64,000 bases of DNA. Source: Epiperipatus broadwayi (Eukaryota; Onychophora; Udeonychophora; Euonychophora; Peripatidae). The position numbers and the translations under genes were made by a program. The notes under the pieces are model-generated. The model did no database searches. It was not told where the DNA came from and worked only from the letters and a program-made list of their open reading frames with translations. This document shows, piece after piece, positions 1 to 60,726 of this stretch. The DNA is taken from NCBI GenBank assembly GCA_028023455.1, contig JAQFVV010006310.1, positions 1,428,001-1,492,000 on the forward strand. The letters are read 5' to 3'. The stretch's first letter is position 1. Each line of letters begins with the position of its first letter.

Positions 1-1450
1 GAATTTGTGCAGCAAACTTCTTAATCTCAGGATAGTTTTGTCTTAAATAAAAATATTATTTTTGGAATTTCAACTTCTCTATATTTTTCTTTTAAATCTT
101 GAGGTTCTGCAGAACAATAAGTTCCATTTGTAAGGAAATAGGAGCTTCTTCAATTTTGAAAGAAAAAAAATTTCCAATATAAAGAGAAAATATTTTTTGT
201 TCCTTCTTGAAATCTTGGAGGTACTATCAAATTATTAATCAATCTAATCTGTTTATCACAATATTATGAAAAGGTACAATTTTGTTTTTAAGTTTTCAAT
301 TGTTCACACATAGAAAGTAAATTAGGATACCAGTTTTCAAATGATATCCCAGCAATCAATTTCTGTACAAACCTTGCCATTATATTATAGATGTCAGTTA
401 TTAATTTATCTTTTCCCTAATAACTTACTAAAAATATCATATCTTGCGTCCGTGCTAGATCTTTAAAAATTAATACATCTTGATTTTTAATTTCAAGAAA
501 CAATATTATTTCTTTTAAAAGCAAATAAAGACTCTTTAAGACAAAGAACAACAACAAACTTTTGTACAAGGAGAAATGTCTTCAAATTTTGAATCTAAAT
601 CCTTAAGAAACATTTCAAATTGGCAGTGATTAAGTCATATGGATGAAATGAAACTTAGTTTTAGTCACAGTTTCTTCAAAAACCATGGCTACTTTTAATA
701 TTTTGGAACACAGAATTTCCTTTAAATTTGCTGCGAGTCTTAGTACAAATTCCTTATTTTTACCTATCATTGTTTTGGCACACAGCAATGAGCTTGTTCA
801 AAGCAAGATTGAACTTCTTCAAAGTGCTTCATATTGCATACAAATATCTTAAGGGGTATATCCATAGACGGAGATCATTTTCAAATATTTCTGTTATTTT
901 CATGTTTTCATTGCAATCACAAAATAACAAAACTTCTATATAGGTGCTTTTATTAATCACAATGGAAAAGCACAGGACTCTTGCAGATACTTCACATAAT
1001 CAATCACTCAAATTGCCTGGCATCTCAATTACTCTACTTGACAATGTATTTCTCTATAAAATTATACCATAGAACAATTACACTATTTCGGGACAGATAA
1101 ATTCAGCAACAGTGACTAATGGGCTGTCCCTGAATGATTGTTTTTGTTAGTAAATATTATTTTGTAACTAGCTCTTGTCATCTATTGCTTTTCATAAATT
1201 TTGAAAACACTTGTTGCCGATTTTGAAATGAGTTCTTTAAAGTTTTAAATTTCTTTTCTTTTAATTTCCTTTCCAAGCATAAGTATTGATTGTTCTTTGT
1301 GATTTGTTTCCTAGAGCTGTTTAATATTATATTATTTGACAAGACTAATCATTTCATTGTATATAATACAATTTTATTTTTAATTTTTATGCAAAAATAA
1401 TTCAGTTCCTATCTTTCTTAAAGTTTTCTCTCCTCTTTGGTTTTGAAAGC
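1..1450 (-). pseudogene. hAT transposase remnant (ZBED5/GTF2IRD2/EPM2AIP1-like)
   Basis: Reading the minus strand and moving between frames gives a chain of hAT-family blocks in the right order. They are an N-terminal block near 1440-1150; FSIVINKSTYI (the usual FSLALDESTDI block) near 970; NENMKITEIF near 900; MIGKNKEFVLRLAANLK near 770-710; a block around LKEIILFLEIKNQD near 530-470; and EEAPISLQMELIVLQNLK near 150-100 followed by YPEIKKFAA near 40-10. Many stops and frameshifts separate them, so it is dead. The C-terminal dimerisation block (YLCEQ.FS) should lie left of base 1. Terminal repeats were not located. It sits in DDX39B intron 5 in the same orientation as the gene. Confidence 0.75.
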
Positions 1451-2357
1451 AACATTTTCCAGATTAAAAAATATTGATAATAAAATGTATAAATTTGAAT
1501 AACTGTTTAATAATTGTTAATGGTTTAGTAATTGAATTCCATTACTTATAATTTTGTGGAAATATTTTTTATATTGAGCAACAGATATAAAACCGATCAA
1601 AACCAGCGCATTGGTAAAATAGAAAAGAAATGAAAGCAACATTACACTGACAGAAAAAAACTATTTAAATATTCTGCTTAAAAGTAGAAAAGACAAACTT
1701 CCATTATTCATCATTCCCCATTGCCATTAGATCTCTCTCCCCCAACTGTCTCGTTGTCTATCATGGGGTCATGATCATGGATGTGCAAGCGATAATTAAA
1801 ATATGGAAGAGTTAGAAAGGTAAGAAATGATGGCAGTTTGTCTTTCTGTAAACATGATTCCTTAACTTTCATTCACGTTCCTCCATTTTTCAAATCTGAT
1901 GATGCAGCAACAAAATATAGCGCATCTACACATTGTGTCTAAGAGCTGTTGTATATATTTTGTTGCTTTTTTTTGTTAAATAGTTTTTAAGTCTGTATAA
2001 TATGCCAGTATTTCTTATTTTTTGCTTATTGGTTGCAAAAAAAATATACATCACAGGTCATATGTGGGTTGTCAGTTTGACACTCCTAATCAGGAGTAAC
2101 TAAACATACCAAAGATTATTTTGAACAAAGATTTACTTTGCTTTAATTTTAAATTACTAGCTTATTGAGTAATAGCTATTATATTTCCGAAATTTTGTAA
2201 TTTTTTCTTTATCATATTATAAAAAATATATTAATAGCATTTAAATAACTATGTATTTTATAAATTAAACTATAAGATTAAAATGATGTCACAAAACTTC
2301 ATATGTATTATTTAGACTTCATTAAGAGGTCAATAAAATAACATTCTTAAGCAATAC
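1451..2357. other. AT-rich intron 5 sequence
   Basis: No coding block or RNA gene recognised. A slightly more complex patch at about 1720-1930 could hold the far end of the adjacent hAT copy, but no terminal repeat was matched. Confidence 0.5.
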
Positions 2358-50825
<48,468 letters not shown>

Positions 50826-50832
50826 TTTTAAA

Positions 50833-50834
50833 CT
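50833..50834 (-). other. DDX39B: Probable 5'-UTR splice acceptor of DDX39B
   Basis: AG on the minus strand directly after a long T-tract, seven bases upstream of the start codon. It implies a non-coding first exon upstream, at higher coordinates. Confidence 0.6.
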
Positions 50835-53833
50835 AAAAAAAAAAAAAAAATTTTAAATATATATATAAAATAATTTATAATAAATGCTTTTATTTCAAGT
50901 TAAATATAAAAATCCCAATTGTGGTGGAAGAAAACAATTATTCTTTGGCTTTTTAGTGCACTGTAAATAAAAATGTTTAATATATTTTTATACATATTTT
51001 TAATTTTTTAGTATTCAAATATTTTAGGTAATAATTTCTATTTAAGCAAATTCATGGCACACTAAAAATCTATTCCAATATTATTTTATTCATGAAAGAA
51101 ACATTTTTAAAAAAGAAATTTTTACATGAGAAAACAAAATTTCATCCATTTTCAAAAAAAAAAAAAAAAACTTTTACAATGAAGTTTTGATTTTTATTTT
51201 AAATGATCATTAATACTTTCTAAAGTAATCTTTTTTCAAAAATAAAATTTTTTAAAATATACTGCCCTCTATATCAGGAGTCAGCGACCACTAACATAAT
51301 TTTTAAAGGTATGAATTAATACGAGCATTGAGTATGATACACATATATATTTATTAATAATTTTAATTTTAACACAAAAATAATAATAGTAATATATATT
51401 GTACTGGTCGGTTCACATGATCACACAACTCGATCTAGAATCTGAACACAAGTACCTAGACTCCAATCATGCATGAGATACACATGTCAGGAACACTCAT
51501 GAATTCTGCCCTATATGCCCAGCTTCCAGACTCAATTACTTATGAGCAGCAACTCCGATGACACTAGATTTTTTAATTTATTTCTGGTCAACATCACACA
51601 ACAGAGAAACAAAGAGCCTCAAGAGAAAATCATGGCAAGTGCGTTTATACATACGGTAAAGACAAATATATATATATTCAACATCAGTGGGATCATATAA
51701 TGACATTAATAATTTAATAACTATATTTTAAAATTAACTAAATCAATTAAATAAAGAAATTGCAATGATCAGAGATGCTTTGTTTTATATATTTAATCAT
51801 AAACATAAATAGAAAATTAGAAATTTATACATTGAATTATATTAGGTAATTAGCCTCATATTACAAGTCGTGTTGTGCTTATTTCACACTTTAATAATAT
51901 GGATATTTACATATAAGTTTATGTTATTTTGATGCGGTGTTATATTTCAATAATTAATCTAGTGAGATTATGTAGTGTACAATTATAATAATTCGCCCAA
52001 ATTACAAAAGAGAATCACAGCCTTGACTAATTTCAGGATGATTTACATAATTATCGATTGACTGACCAAATTATCATAAGTTTGTTGCATATATAAAATA
52101 TACGCCATAAAGATTTGCTTACTTTATTTGAATAACGTATATGGGATCGTTTCTGTAAATAACTATATCTCGAGTCATTAAGCGACACATCAAAAGATGA
52201 TTACTCTACGAACTATGTTTAGCTAGACCACAACATCACTTCTATAGATATTTATAGGCTTAAGATTTCAAACGAGGAATATAATATAATTAAGCATCGC
52301 GGTGTTAATCTAAAGGCAAAATAAGATTTTCAGATCCGTTTCTTGGAGATAGAATGCTTTATCATTTGAAGTAAAATATATGCAGACTTGTCACACCCAC
52401 ATTTTCATGGAATCTGCTTTTAGGAGTTAAGGGTCTCAGACAGAGTTGTTATGGGCCGAACATTGCCGAAATTATCACATGCAGAGCTCTCGTTGCATGA
52501 GTAGACAATCCAGGGTCTCCATAGTCCTGATTACCACCTAAACGAAGATGAGACGGTGTAGACTTTCCGACACACATCTCTTGATAAAGCTTGACTATGA
52601 AGAATAAGAGCCTATGCTAGAAACGCTAAGGATAGACTAATAACTAGTCAAGATATATGTGATTAAGCTTATTACCTATAACAATATCAAATGTGATGGT
52701 ATGATCGGATTACAAAATGTAGATCAAAGACATTATCATAAAATGATATTTAAATCTAACATAAACCAACATTCTTCAATAAAAACTCCACATAGTCTAA
52801 CATAAATACATTTTACAGCTCAAGGGGTGCTCTAATTAATAAAGTATACATATCTGTTTGAATGGGCGATGATCAAGAAACATAAAAAGAAATGTATATA
52901 ATTAATATATTTGTTTTAGAATTAATATTGCGCTAGTAAATAGTTATAAACATTTGTATAACTTGTAAACTAATCAAAGGTGACATTTTAGTTTCCCTCC
53001 TCTGTCATTTACGTAAAATGTATAAAGGATAAAAAAAAAAACATTTAAAATCTCCCAACATAGTAAGTGCCTGTAGTTCTTAAAGTAAATCAATAATTAA
53101 TGAATTGGCACTCCCTTCTAATAGCAAGGAGCTAAGATGAAATAATTATACTTGCAAGGGTGGGAGTTTATTGACATATCGTATGGGATTTTAAAATATA
53201 TATGACATAAAATATTAAGAAAATAGTCGCTGCATCAAATTACATTTAAATTAAATTATGAGGCCAATATAAAGAATTTATAAAATTAATGAGAAAATAT
53301 AGGTTACAGAATTTATAAGAAGTTAAATATTAAATTCTTCAATATTTGAGAAATACTGAAGAGAAAATTAAAGAGTCTATGAGGGCAGCATTACAATGGT
53401 TTTACCTTCATTCTTGATGGTTTCTGACAAGTTGTGAAGTCCATATTTTACCGTGGCTCATTTTGAGCACGAATGTCCTTCAGACCATTTTGGAAGTAGG
53501 TAGCAGATTTCCAGGTCAGTCTTTAAGGCATAGCATCATAGTTCATGAATGTTTAGCGGAAGAGCGGCATGCTGGTTCAGGAATCGTTAGAAAAAGGTAC
53601 ATCTTTCCCAACTATTTAGTGGTTGTCATATTGAAATTTTGAGTAACGTGAATTCGTTTGGACGATGCCTCACAAATTTAGATACACTTTTTACTTGACT
53701 AAAATCAGATCTTATTTATGATTCCTGATTATCTAAGGAATACTTTCATGCTCTATTACCTGGTTATAAAAATGCTGCTACAAAAGTTTTTAGATGAGGA
53801 ATTCACCTTTTGTTCTGAAGGTAGTACAAAACA

Positions 53834-54028
53834 ATGCAATCGGGTTGGCAAGTCTCTAAAATGATTGTTCCAAATCTATTTCTAGCTTAGAAATAGATTC
53901 TACAAAACGATACATTTTTGTAAAGGAAATTGATTTTATAAGATTTATAATGAATTTACTATTTTGATAATGCTAATGGATTTTATTAATATTTGGAATG
54001 CTTCTAGAAGCTTCCAAGCCGATTGCAT
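53834..54028. mobile_element. Small MITE nested in the hAT element
   Basis: Inverted ends ATGCAATCGGGTTGGCA (left) and, on the minus strand, ATGCAATCGGCTTGGAA (right), 195 bases apart. An inner hairpin (AATCTATTTCTA / TAGAAATAGATT) lies near 53875-53905. No coding capacity. Confidence 0.7.
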
Positions 54029-54383
54029 CATCCTGTGACTGCCATTAAATAAAATATAATTTTAAATATATATAACGTATATGAATTCCATAATTATTTT
54101 ATCCGCAATCCCCTATTATATATACATGTCCTTTACGCATATATACAATTTTTAAATTATGTGAAATATTTATTTATTCATTCATTTAAAAGATCATTAA
54201 ATATCTGTCAGGACTATTTTGAAAAGAAAGTAAAACAAATTAGATTATATAAGAACGTATATTAGTGCAAGGGCAGAATTTGAATTCGGTTTGGTGGTGG
54301 GAGATTGGATAGGACTGTGAAGCGCAATCTGAATCTCAGATTGCCTGCTTCAATATTAACAATTAGTGTAATATTTGCTGCTC

Positions 54384-54521
54384 TTAGTTTAAAATTATTT
54401 GATTAATCCTTGACTTCAATGATATCACTGCAACACGTAAAGGAGCTTTTATTTCAAGCCGAGAGCAATAGTTGTTTTTAATACCTGTTACAGTCGAGAA
54501 CATTTTTTCACACAAATAGGT
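54384..54521 (-). pseudogene. hAT transposase C-terminal dimerisation block
   Basis: 45 codons plus stop in one intact frame: TYLCEKMFSTVTGIK, then SRLEIKAPLRVAVISLKSR and INQIILN. This matches the hAT C-terminal dimerisation region (YLCE..FS..T.IK...RS.L....LR.A). The upstream transposase body is not present on the expected side. Confidence 0.8.
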
Positions 54522-55241
54522 CGTTGTGAATGGAGTCAGATTTATTAGATATAAATATAAAAAAATACTTAAATGATTGTAATATTGAACTTAAAGTATA
54601 AAATAAATTAGAATATTATATTAATAAAATTTTTGTGTAAGTTTTTTTTGTAATTGTTTTCATTTTGAGTTATATGAAAGTACAACTATTATATGTTTTA
54701 TAATTTGTTAAAGAGTTAAGGTTAATTTTTTTTTTGGCTAATATAATGTTCATTTTATTTCATAAAAATAAATGAATGTATAAATACGTATTTATTATGT
54801 TTTAAATGTGTAATTTTCTAATTCGTATTTACAAAAATTATTTAAGGTTAATAATGAATAGTATTCTAATCTTTAGTAATTTTTATATGTGTTTTTCTGC
54901 AAAATTCTTAATAAAATTTTTGAGTTTTAGTCACCCAATTACCAAGGTTACGCAGTATTCAAATTTGATGCCTAGTCAATTCTACAGAATTCGGTATTAT
55001 TTTGTTACTTTTTCTATGCCGTTGAATGAGTAGAGGTTAATTAAATGCTTGTGAGGTAGATGTTTTGTAAGTCACAATAATATTTTGTAATAAATCAATT
55101 AACACATTCTTGTATACAACTTAAAATTTATTTTATTTAAAAAATTTATTAAATGAGCTTAGTGAATTTAAATATCTGAATTTCTTTGCGGACCATTAAA
55201 ATTACATCACAGACCACCTGCTGCCTATCACTGCTCTATAT

Positions 55242-56495
55242 CACTGAAAAATGAAACCACTATTGTTTGATATTCAGTCGTCAATCCCTCTACAATAAAC
55301 AAACCATTGGACCATTCTGAAATATTTCATTCTATAGCATTGTCATCAATTTCAAACAAAATTTTAAGGAAATCCATTTGATAAAAATCTGTTAAATCTC
55401 AATTCCAAAATTTATTCTAAACAAATATTTTCTAAATTAAACGTGTTTAAAAATATGACCAATTTAATTATAAAATATTAAATGCTTTTCCTCTCCTATT
55501 TAATTCATAATGTACTTTGTCGTATATCTGCAACTTGGTTATTATTACTGACAATGTAGAAAAATTTGTGCAAGTATAATCAAAGTTCTACTTTAATTAT
55601 TCTAAAAAAGGCAGAAATTTTAGTAAAGGAGTTACAATGTCCATTCATAAAAAATAAAACATGTAAAATAGTGGAGCATTAGACAAATCATCATTTTAAT
55701 TAAATCAACTAGAAATATCATTTTAAAAGGATTAAAAAAAATAAAATAAAATTAGATGAATACAAACAATGTGCATTCTGTTATATATATTTAAGAGACA
55801 GAATACAAACACTAATTGTTTCAATAGCCTGAAAATGTTATTTCAGTGTTTATTAAAACTTTAGTTTGAGATTGGGGGTGGCTGCTATTAAAATTGTTAT
55901 ATAAAATTCAATAAAAAAAAAAACTACAAATATCTATTCTTATTTTTTAAAGGTATGAATATAATAATGGTAGATCAAAAATAATGTAAATGGTCCATTA
56001 TTTATAACGAAGTTTACTATGTAAAATCAAGTAGGGTTTGTGTAATTATATTTTTTTCAAACATAACCCTAAAAGAAAGATTCAATTAATAAATATATTA
56101 AAGGAATAATTTTTTTTTCTTTTTGTAATAACTATTGTTCAGCATGAACAAAAATACAAATCTTTTGTAAACAAATCAACACATTGCTTTAAAAAAATGA
56201 CAATTCATTCATTTGGTAAATTGGATTAAAATTCTTATCAATAATATTTATCAACTACTTTCTGGGTAGATGGAAAGGTTAGTATGTGAATTACAGAAAA
56301 TGTTTTTTTGCTCATCAGATAGATTATATAATAAAAGGAAAATAACTTTCAGACAATTGGAGATCAGTTGTTATTGAGAGTTGTAAATCAAGCTAAGTAA
56401 TGTAGTTGAAATCCAATTAGAATGGCTACTTCAAATATTAAAAACTGATGATGAAGATGATGTCAATCTTGGTAAAAAAAATTTCAGTATATTCT
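55242..56495. other. AT-rich sequence upstream of DDX39B
   Basis: No gene, element or clear promoter recognised. Confidence 0.45.
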
Positions 56496-56826
56496 GTAAG
56501 TAATATTTACTAAGGCTGTAACCTCAAGAATATGCGCATAAAAATGCGATAGTAGGGACCTCTACAGGTTTTAATGACAATCTTATGTTTTGGAAGAAAA
56601 GAGGGGAACCCTTCTTTACTTCAACCTACTTTCTATATAAATAGGTGAAGCTGCAGATCTAACCACTTCAGCTTCACCTATGTATATAAAAAGTAGGTTG
56701 AAGTAAAGAAGGGTTCCCTTCTTTTCTTCCAAAACGTAAGCTTGTGGTTAAGACCTGTGGAGGTCCCTACTATCGCATTTTTACGTGCATATTCTTGAGG
56801 TTACAGCCTTAGTAAATATTACTTAC
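56496..56826. repeat. 331-bp near-perfect hairpin
   Basis: The left arm GTAAGTAATATTTACTAAGG pairs with the right end CCTTAGTAAATATTACTTAC. Pairing continues through GTAACCTCAAGAATATGC, GATAGTAGGGACCTC, GGAACCCTTCTTTACTTCAA and AGGTGAAGCTG to a short loop near 56652-56670. A mismatch patch occurs around 56570-56590 / 56735-56755. No coding frame. A recent foldback element or MITE. Confidence 0.92.
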
Positions 56827-59800
56827 ATAATCAATGTGCGTTTAAATAAATTTATAATTATATCCCTTAACTAAAAATATGAAATCCCTTGTTGAAGCTG
56901 TTATAACTTAGGGAATAATTGGTTACAGGCTCTTAGAAGTGTGTTGATACAATTCCTTGACATGAAAGGATGCTGTTCTGGAAAGATCTAATCCTGAAAT
57001 GAGTCTGCTGTCTCATACTTAGCCTGAATTAAAATAAGCCAGATATGATAAAATGCCTATCTAAAAATGAGAAAATAAAAATATCCTTAGGAAAAAGCTA
57101 ATTAGAATTACTGCTATCCTTGCTAAATATTTAAAATAATATTCTATTTTGGATATTTATCATCAAAGAGAGAAACCAGACCTTCAAGCTTCGCCATAGA
57201 TACCTTAAAGATGTGGCTATATAAGGTACTTATAACATTGCCTGTGCATAAATTTCCAAGTCAACTGAGCCGTAAGAGATTATATTAAATATCTGTAAGA
57301 TCTCAATTTGATTATTATAATTATCAATTATTTTTCTTTACTATCGTACACTAAATAAAAAATTTTGTAACATCTTGCAGGACAAATAGAATGTATTCAC
57401 AGATACTCTCGGAACTAATTAAATGCTTTAAAATAAATTAATGAATATTCCACAAAAGATTTAAACCCAGTTTATTAATAAAATATGTGGATCTTTAGTA
57501 AATGTATTTATTTCCAAACTTCGTTTCTCATTGTTGTAGTATTTAATCTCATTAGTTTAAAATAAAATTTTTGGTGATGACTATTTTCTTCCCTTTTTTA
57601 TATACATGCATTTTATATCCATGCTATATAATTAATTAAAGGCAATTTTATATATATGCAATTCAAGTCATAAATATATGTTCTGTATTCAGCTAGCTAC
57701 AATAATGAAGAGAAAGTGCTACATATTTTTATTTTCATAAAAGATTTACACATGATCTATAAGAATGCCTTTCTAACAAGAGATGGCACCCACAGTAAAC
57801 AGATTTTACTATTTATATACAAAAAAAAACTTTATCAAATGACCCTTTAACTGGTCAAGAAAGGACAGGTTTAAATATATGATGTAATTGGAAATTAACT
57901 GCAATCACAAATGATACTTTGCATCATTATTCAAATAAGTTTGACATACCAATGTGTACAGATGCACATTTATTATTATATTCTAATCAATTATACTTGG
58001 CTGCCCAAATTGATATGATTACTGGCAAATGAACTTCATATCTAGAATTTCCATAACTTCATTTTCATGTAATTTTCCTACATAATGTTACATTTGATAT
58101 ACCAATGTAGTCAGACATATATCTCATGCACGCTCCTCTCATTACATTAAGATTGTTTAACAATTTACTCAGATCATTTGAAATTTAAGCATTCTAATGG
58201 CAGATTAAGCATTTAACAGTCCCATTCAAATAATTTTTTTTTTCTTGTTAGCTAAGAATCGATCCTGGAATGTCACTCTATCATTGCATTAACCCATGCA
58301 GGCAGTTTTAGAATTCAAAATGATGTATACATACAGTTCCCATCTTATGGAAGAAGTTCATTCCATATTTTTTTGCATAGCTTAATTTGTGGAAGCCAAA
58401 AAAATATTAGAAATTTTTTTGGTGCGATGTATTAAAGTATGCATCTGTAATATTTATAATTGATAAAGTTTATTCTACTAAGCTATGAAATCCAAATAAT
58501 ATAAATATGAAAGGGACTACTACATTGATCACATGAAAAAAGTATTTTTTTCATTCATTAGCAGATTAAACTATTTATCATACTAATTATAGTTGAGAAG
58601 AGGAAAATATCTATGATTCTGTAGGAAATCACATTACTTTATTATATCAATAAAGGAAAAGAATGGGATGGGGTAATCTCATTGCATTCTCTTGAATCAT
58701 TGGATATTTCAATAATCTGCCTCGTTGTTAAGAATTTCACAAATTATATTTCTTAATAGACACCTTTTTTACAATGATTTTGGTTTTGATATATTGACAA
58801 GTATCCACATTTTATAACTTTTTACTTTGAAATATGAAGTTAATATGATGTACATTCAATTTTGTTCCAATTTGTGTATTCTACATGCATCAAATAAATG
58901 GACAAATCAAATCAAATACCTAATATTAATTTTTAATAATAAATGGAATCAATAGAGGATTGTTTGAAAAAATGAATGTTTCATAAATTTCCTTTGAACA
59001 ATTGGGACAGCTTGTAAAGTTTAATTACATGCGTTTATGTTTAGTTTTGAGAACTAATATATATATAAAAGAAAATTATAAATACTTCCTATCTTTCTGT
59101 TGAAAGTTAAACACAACCCAATACAAATAAAGGAAAAGTGATTAAGAATTTTAGCATAGGAGTGAATTTTATTAACTGTAAAATTTATCTAGGAAAAAGT
59201 TTTGATTAAGGTTAAAGTAACAGATAATGATACTATATCATTATTGATTACTATGCATTCTTCTAAATGATTCTTCATTCTGTGAACATGATTTGTAACT
59301 CACATCCACATTCCTAGTTCTATAACCTTTTCTATTTTTTTTATCTTATGAATGATGAGAGCCACAATCTTACACCATTTATTTCACTGCATTAATTTAG
59401 TTCCTTAAATGAAAAACACAATCAACAAGGATGTGAAATATTCCCTTATTAAATGCAAATTGGTAACTTATATGTGGATTATCAAAAAAAAGCAATAAAG
59501 ATTTTTATAGCTACTAATTAAATAATTGTCTTAAAAATTTTTTTGGTTAAATTTAAGATAATTGAAGGATTTATTTCTGATTGATATATCTTGCACTATA
59601 AAATAAAATGTTTATAAAAAATTAAGAGATCCAATATTGGTTTAACAATTAATAACTACCAATAAACTGTTAAAATGTTTAAATTCAATTATTGCTTCAG
59701 TAATTAGGGTTGGAATAGCAATAATAAGACCTAAAATGTGATCAACAAAAAGGTTGTTTTTGTTTTTTTTTTTTTAAAAAAAAAACTATTTGATTTAAGC

Positions 59801-60141
59801 CGGCTAACCTGGATGTTTCATATAGTTATTGATAGATGGACTTAGGAATTAATATTCCTGGGTTAAATTAACACTAGTTATTTTATAAGATATTTTTTTA
59901 TCTGTTTACAACTTTTTCATATAACAGACAAATTTTTGTCATCAATCATTCAAAAACTTTGAAACATTTTTTCTACATAAAAAAAGTTATGAAAAAAAAA
60001 AAGTATTTAAAAATTGATGGAAGTGATTGGGATGGGGGGGGGGGTTCTATTTTTATTATAGAAATGCAGAATCTGATTAAAAAGTTAAAGAAGTGGGAAA
60101 TATTAAATATTTCATTGGTACTTTTAACTTATTTCCTATGT
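56827..60141. other. Sequence upstream of DDX39B without recognised genes
   Basis: Mixed composition. A SINE-like patch is listed at 58235-58310; G run at 60034-60044. The helicase's non-coding first exon could lie here or further right but no decisive signal was seen. Confidence 0.4.
58235..58310 (-). mobile_element. tRNA-derived SINE fragment
   Basis: On the minus strand CAGGATCGATTCTTAGCT is a B-box match preceded at tRNA spacing by an A-box-like TGCATGGGTTAATGCAATG. Confidence 0.45.
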
Positions 60142-60626
60142 GGCCGCAAGAGGTGCTGTTTCCGTGTCAACCACAGAAATATTCAGACTAGGGGGCCAAA
60201 AGCAGTGATGCCAGTTCCAGCCGCTAGGTGGCGCTGTTCACCATGCATATGAAAAAAAGTGATTATACAGAAAGTGAATTATTGTTTTTTATGCTGGGTT
60301 TGGGAAAAGATAAAAGGGATTTAGATATAAAGGTTATAGAGTTGACAAAGATTATATTGTGGAAATGGGATGGAGCAGAATATGGGAAAATTTAGAGTGG
60401 GGAATGGAAAATAAAGTGGCTAACAGGTTTATCTGGGCATAATTGCTGAGATATTCTCGACTTCGTTTAAGGAGAAGCCATGATACATCACATCACAGTA
60501 ACCTTATGCCAAGTAGCTGCCGGCACTACTGCCCGCTTGGTGGCGCTGATAGCCATAGGTAACACATCTAGCTTACATCGTCTGCTACCACAACCCCAGC
60601 AACTCCTAGCCCACTACGTGGCGCTG
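60142..60626 (+). promoter_or_regulatory. Cluster of CTCF-like motifs
   Basis: Three 16-base matches in one orientation: CCGCTAGGTGGCGCTG (60221-60236), CCGCTTGGTGGCGCTG (60533-60548) and CCACTACGTGGCGCTG (60611-60626). All fit the conserved CTCF core (CC-C--G-GGGCGC type). A weaker one, GGCCGCAAGAGGTGCTG, is at 60142-60158. The surrounding 500 bases are more CpG-containing than anything nearby. It lies about 9.4 kb upstream of the first coding helicase exon. It could be an insulator or boundary, or copies of a repeat that happen to carry the motif. Confidence 0.4.
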
Positions 60627-60726
60627 TTTCTCCACGCTATGCCAGGAAAAACTGCACCATTTATAAGCGATATTGATACTCGCTTAGCAGTGTTGTTTTA
60701 TATGCACATTCTTAAAGTATAGATAG

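Larger units (their letters stand above)
51267..55241 (-). mobile_element. hAT element with perfect 8-bp target duplication
   Basis: CTCTATAT lies at both edges (51267-51274 and 55234-55241). The element is 51275-55233. The left end is CAGGAGTCAGCGACC; the right end on the minus strand is CAGTGATAGGCAGCAGG, the type seen in ZBED/Charlie-like hAT elements. A C-terminal transposase piece (54384-54521) is on the minus strand. The rest of the transposase is gone. About 2 kb (51400-53400) has a composition unlike its surroundings and is unexplained. It lies upstream of the first coding helicase exon. Confidence 0.85.

Noticed and set aside
728-943. 71-codon plus-strand frame
   Set aside because: Opposite strand of the hAT transposase remnant; no similarity of its own.
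60480-60722. 80-codon plus-strand open frame
   Set aside because: It overlaps two of the CTCF-like motifs, shows no domain or start context, and its composition follows the DNA motifs rather than a protein.
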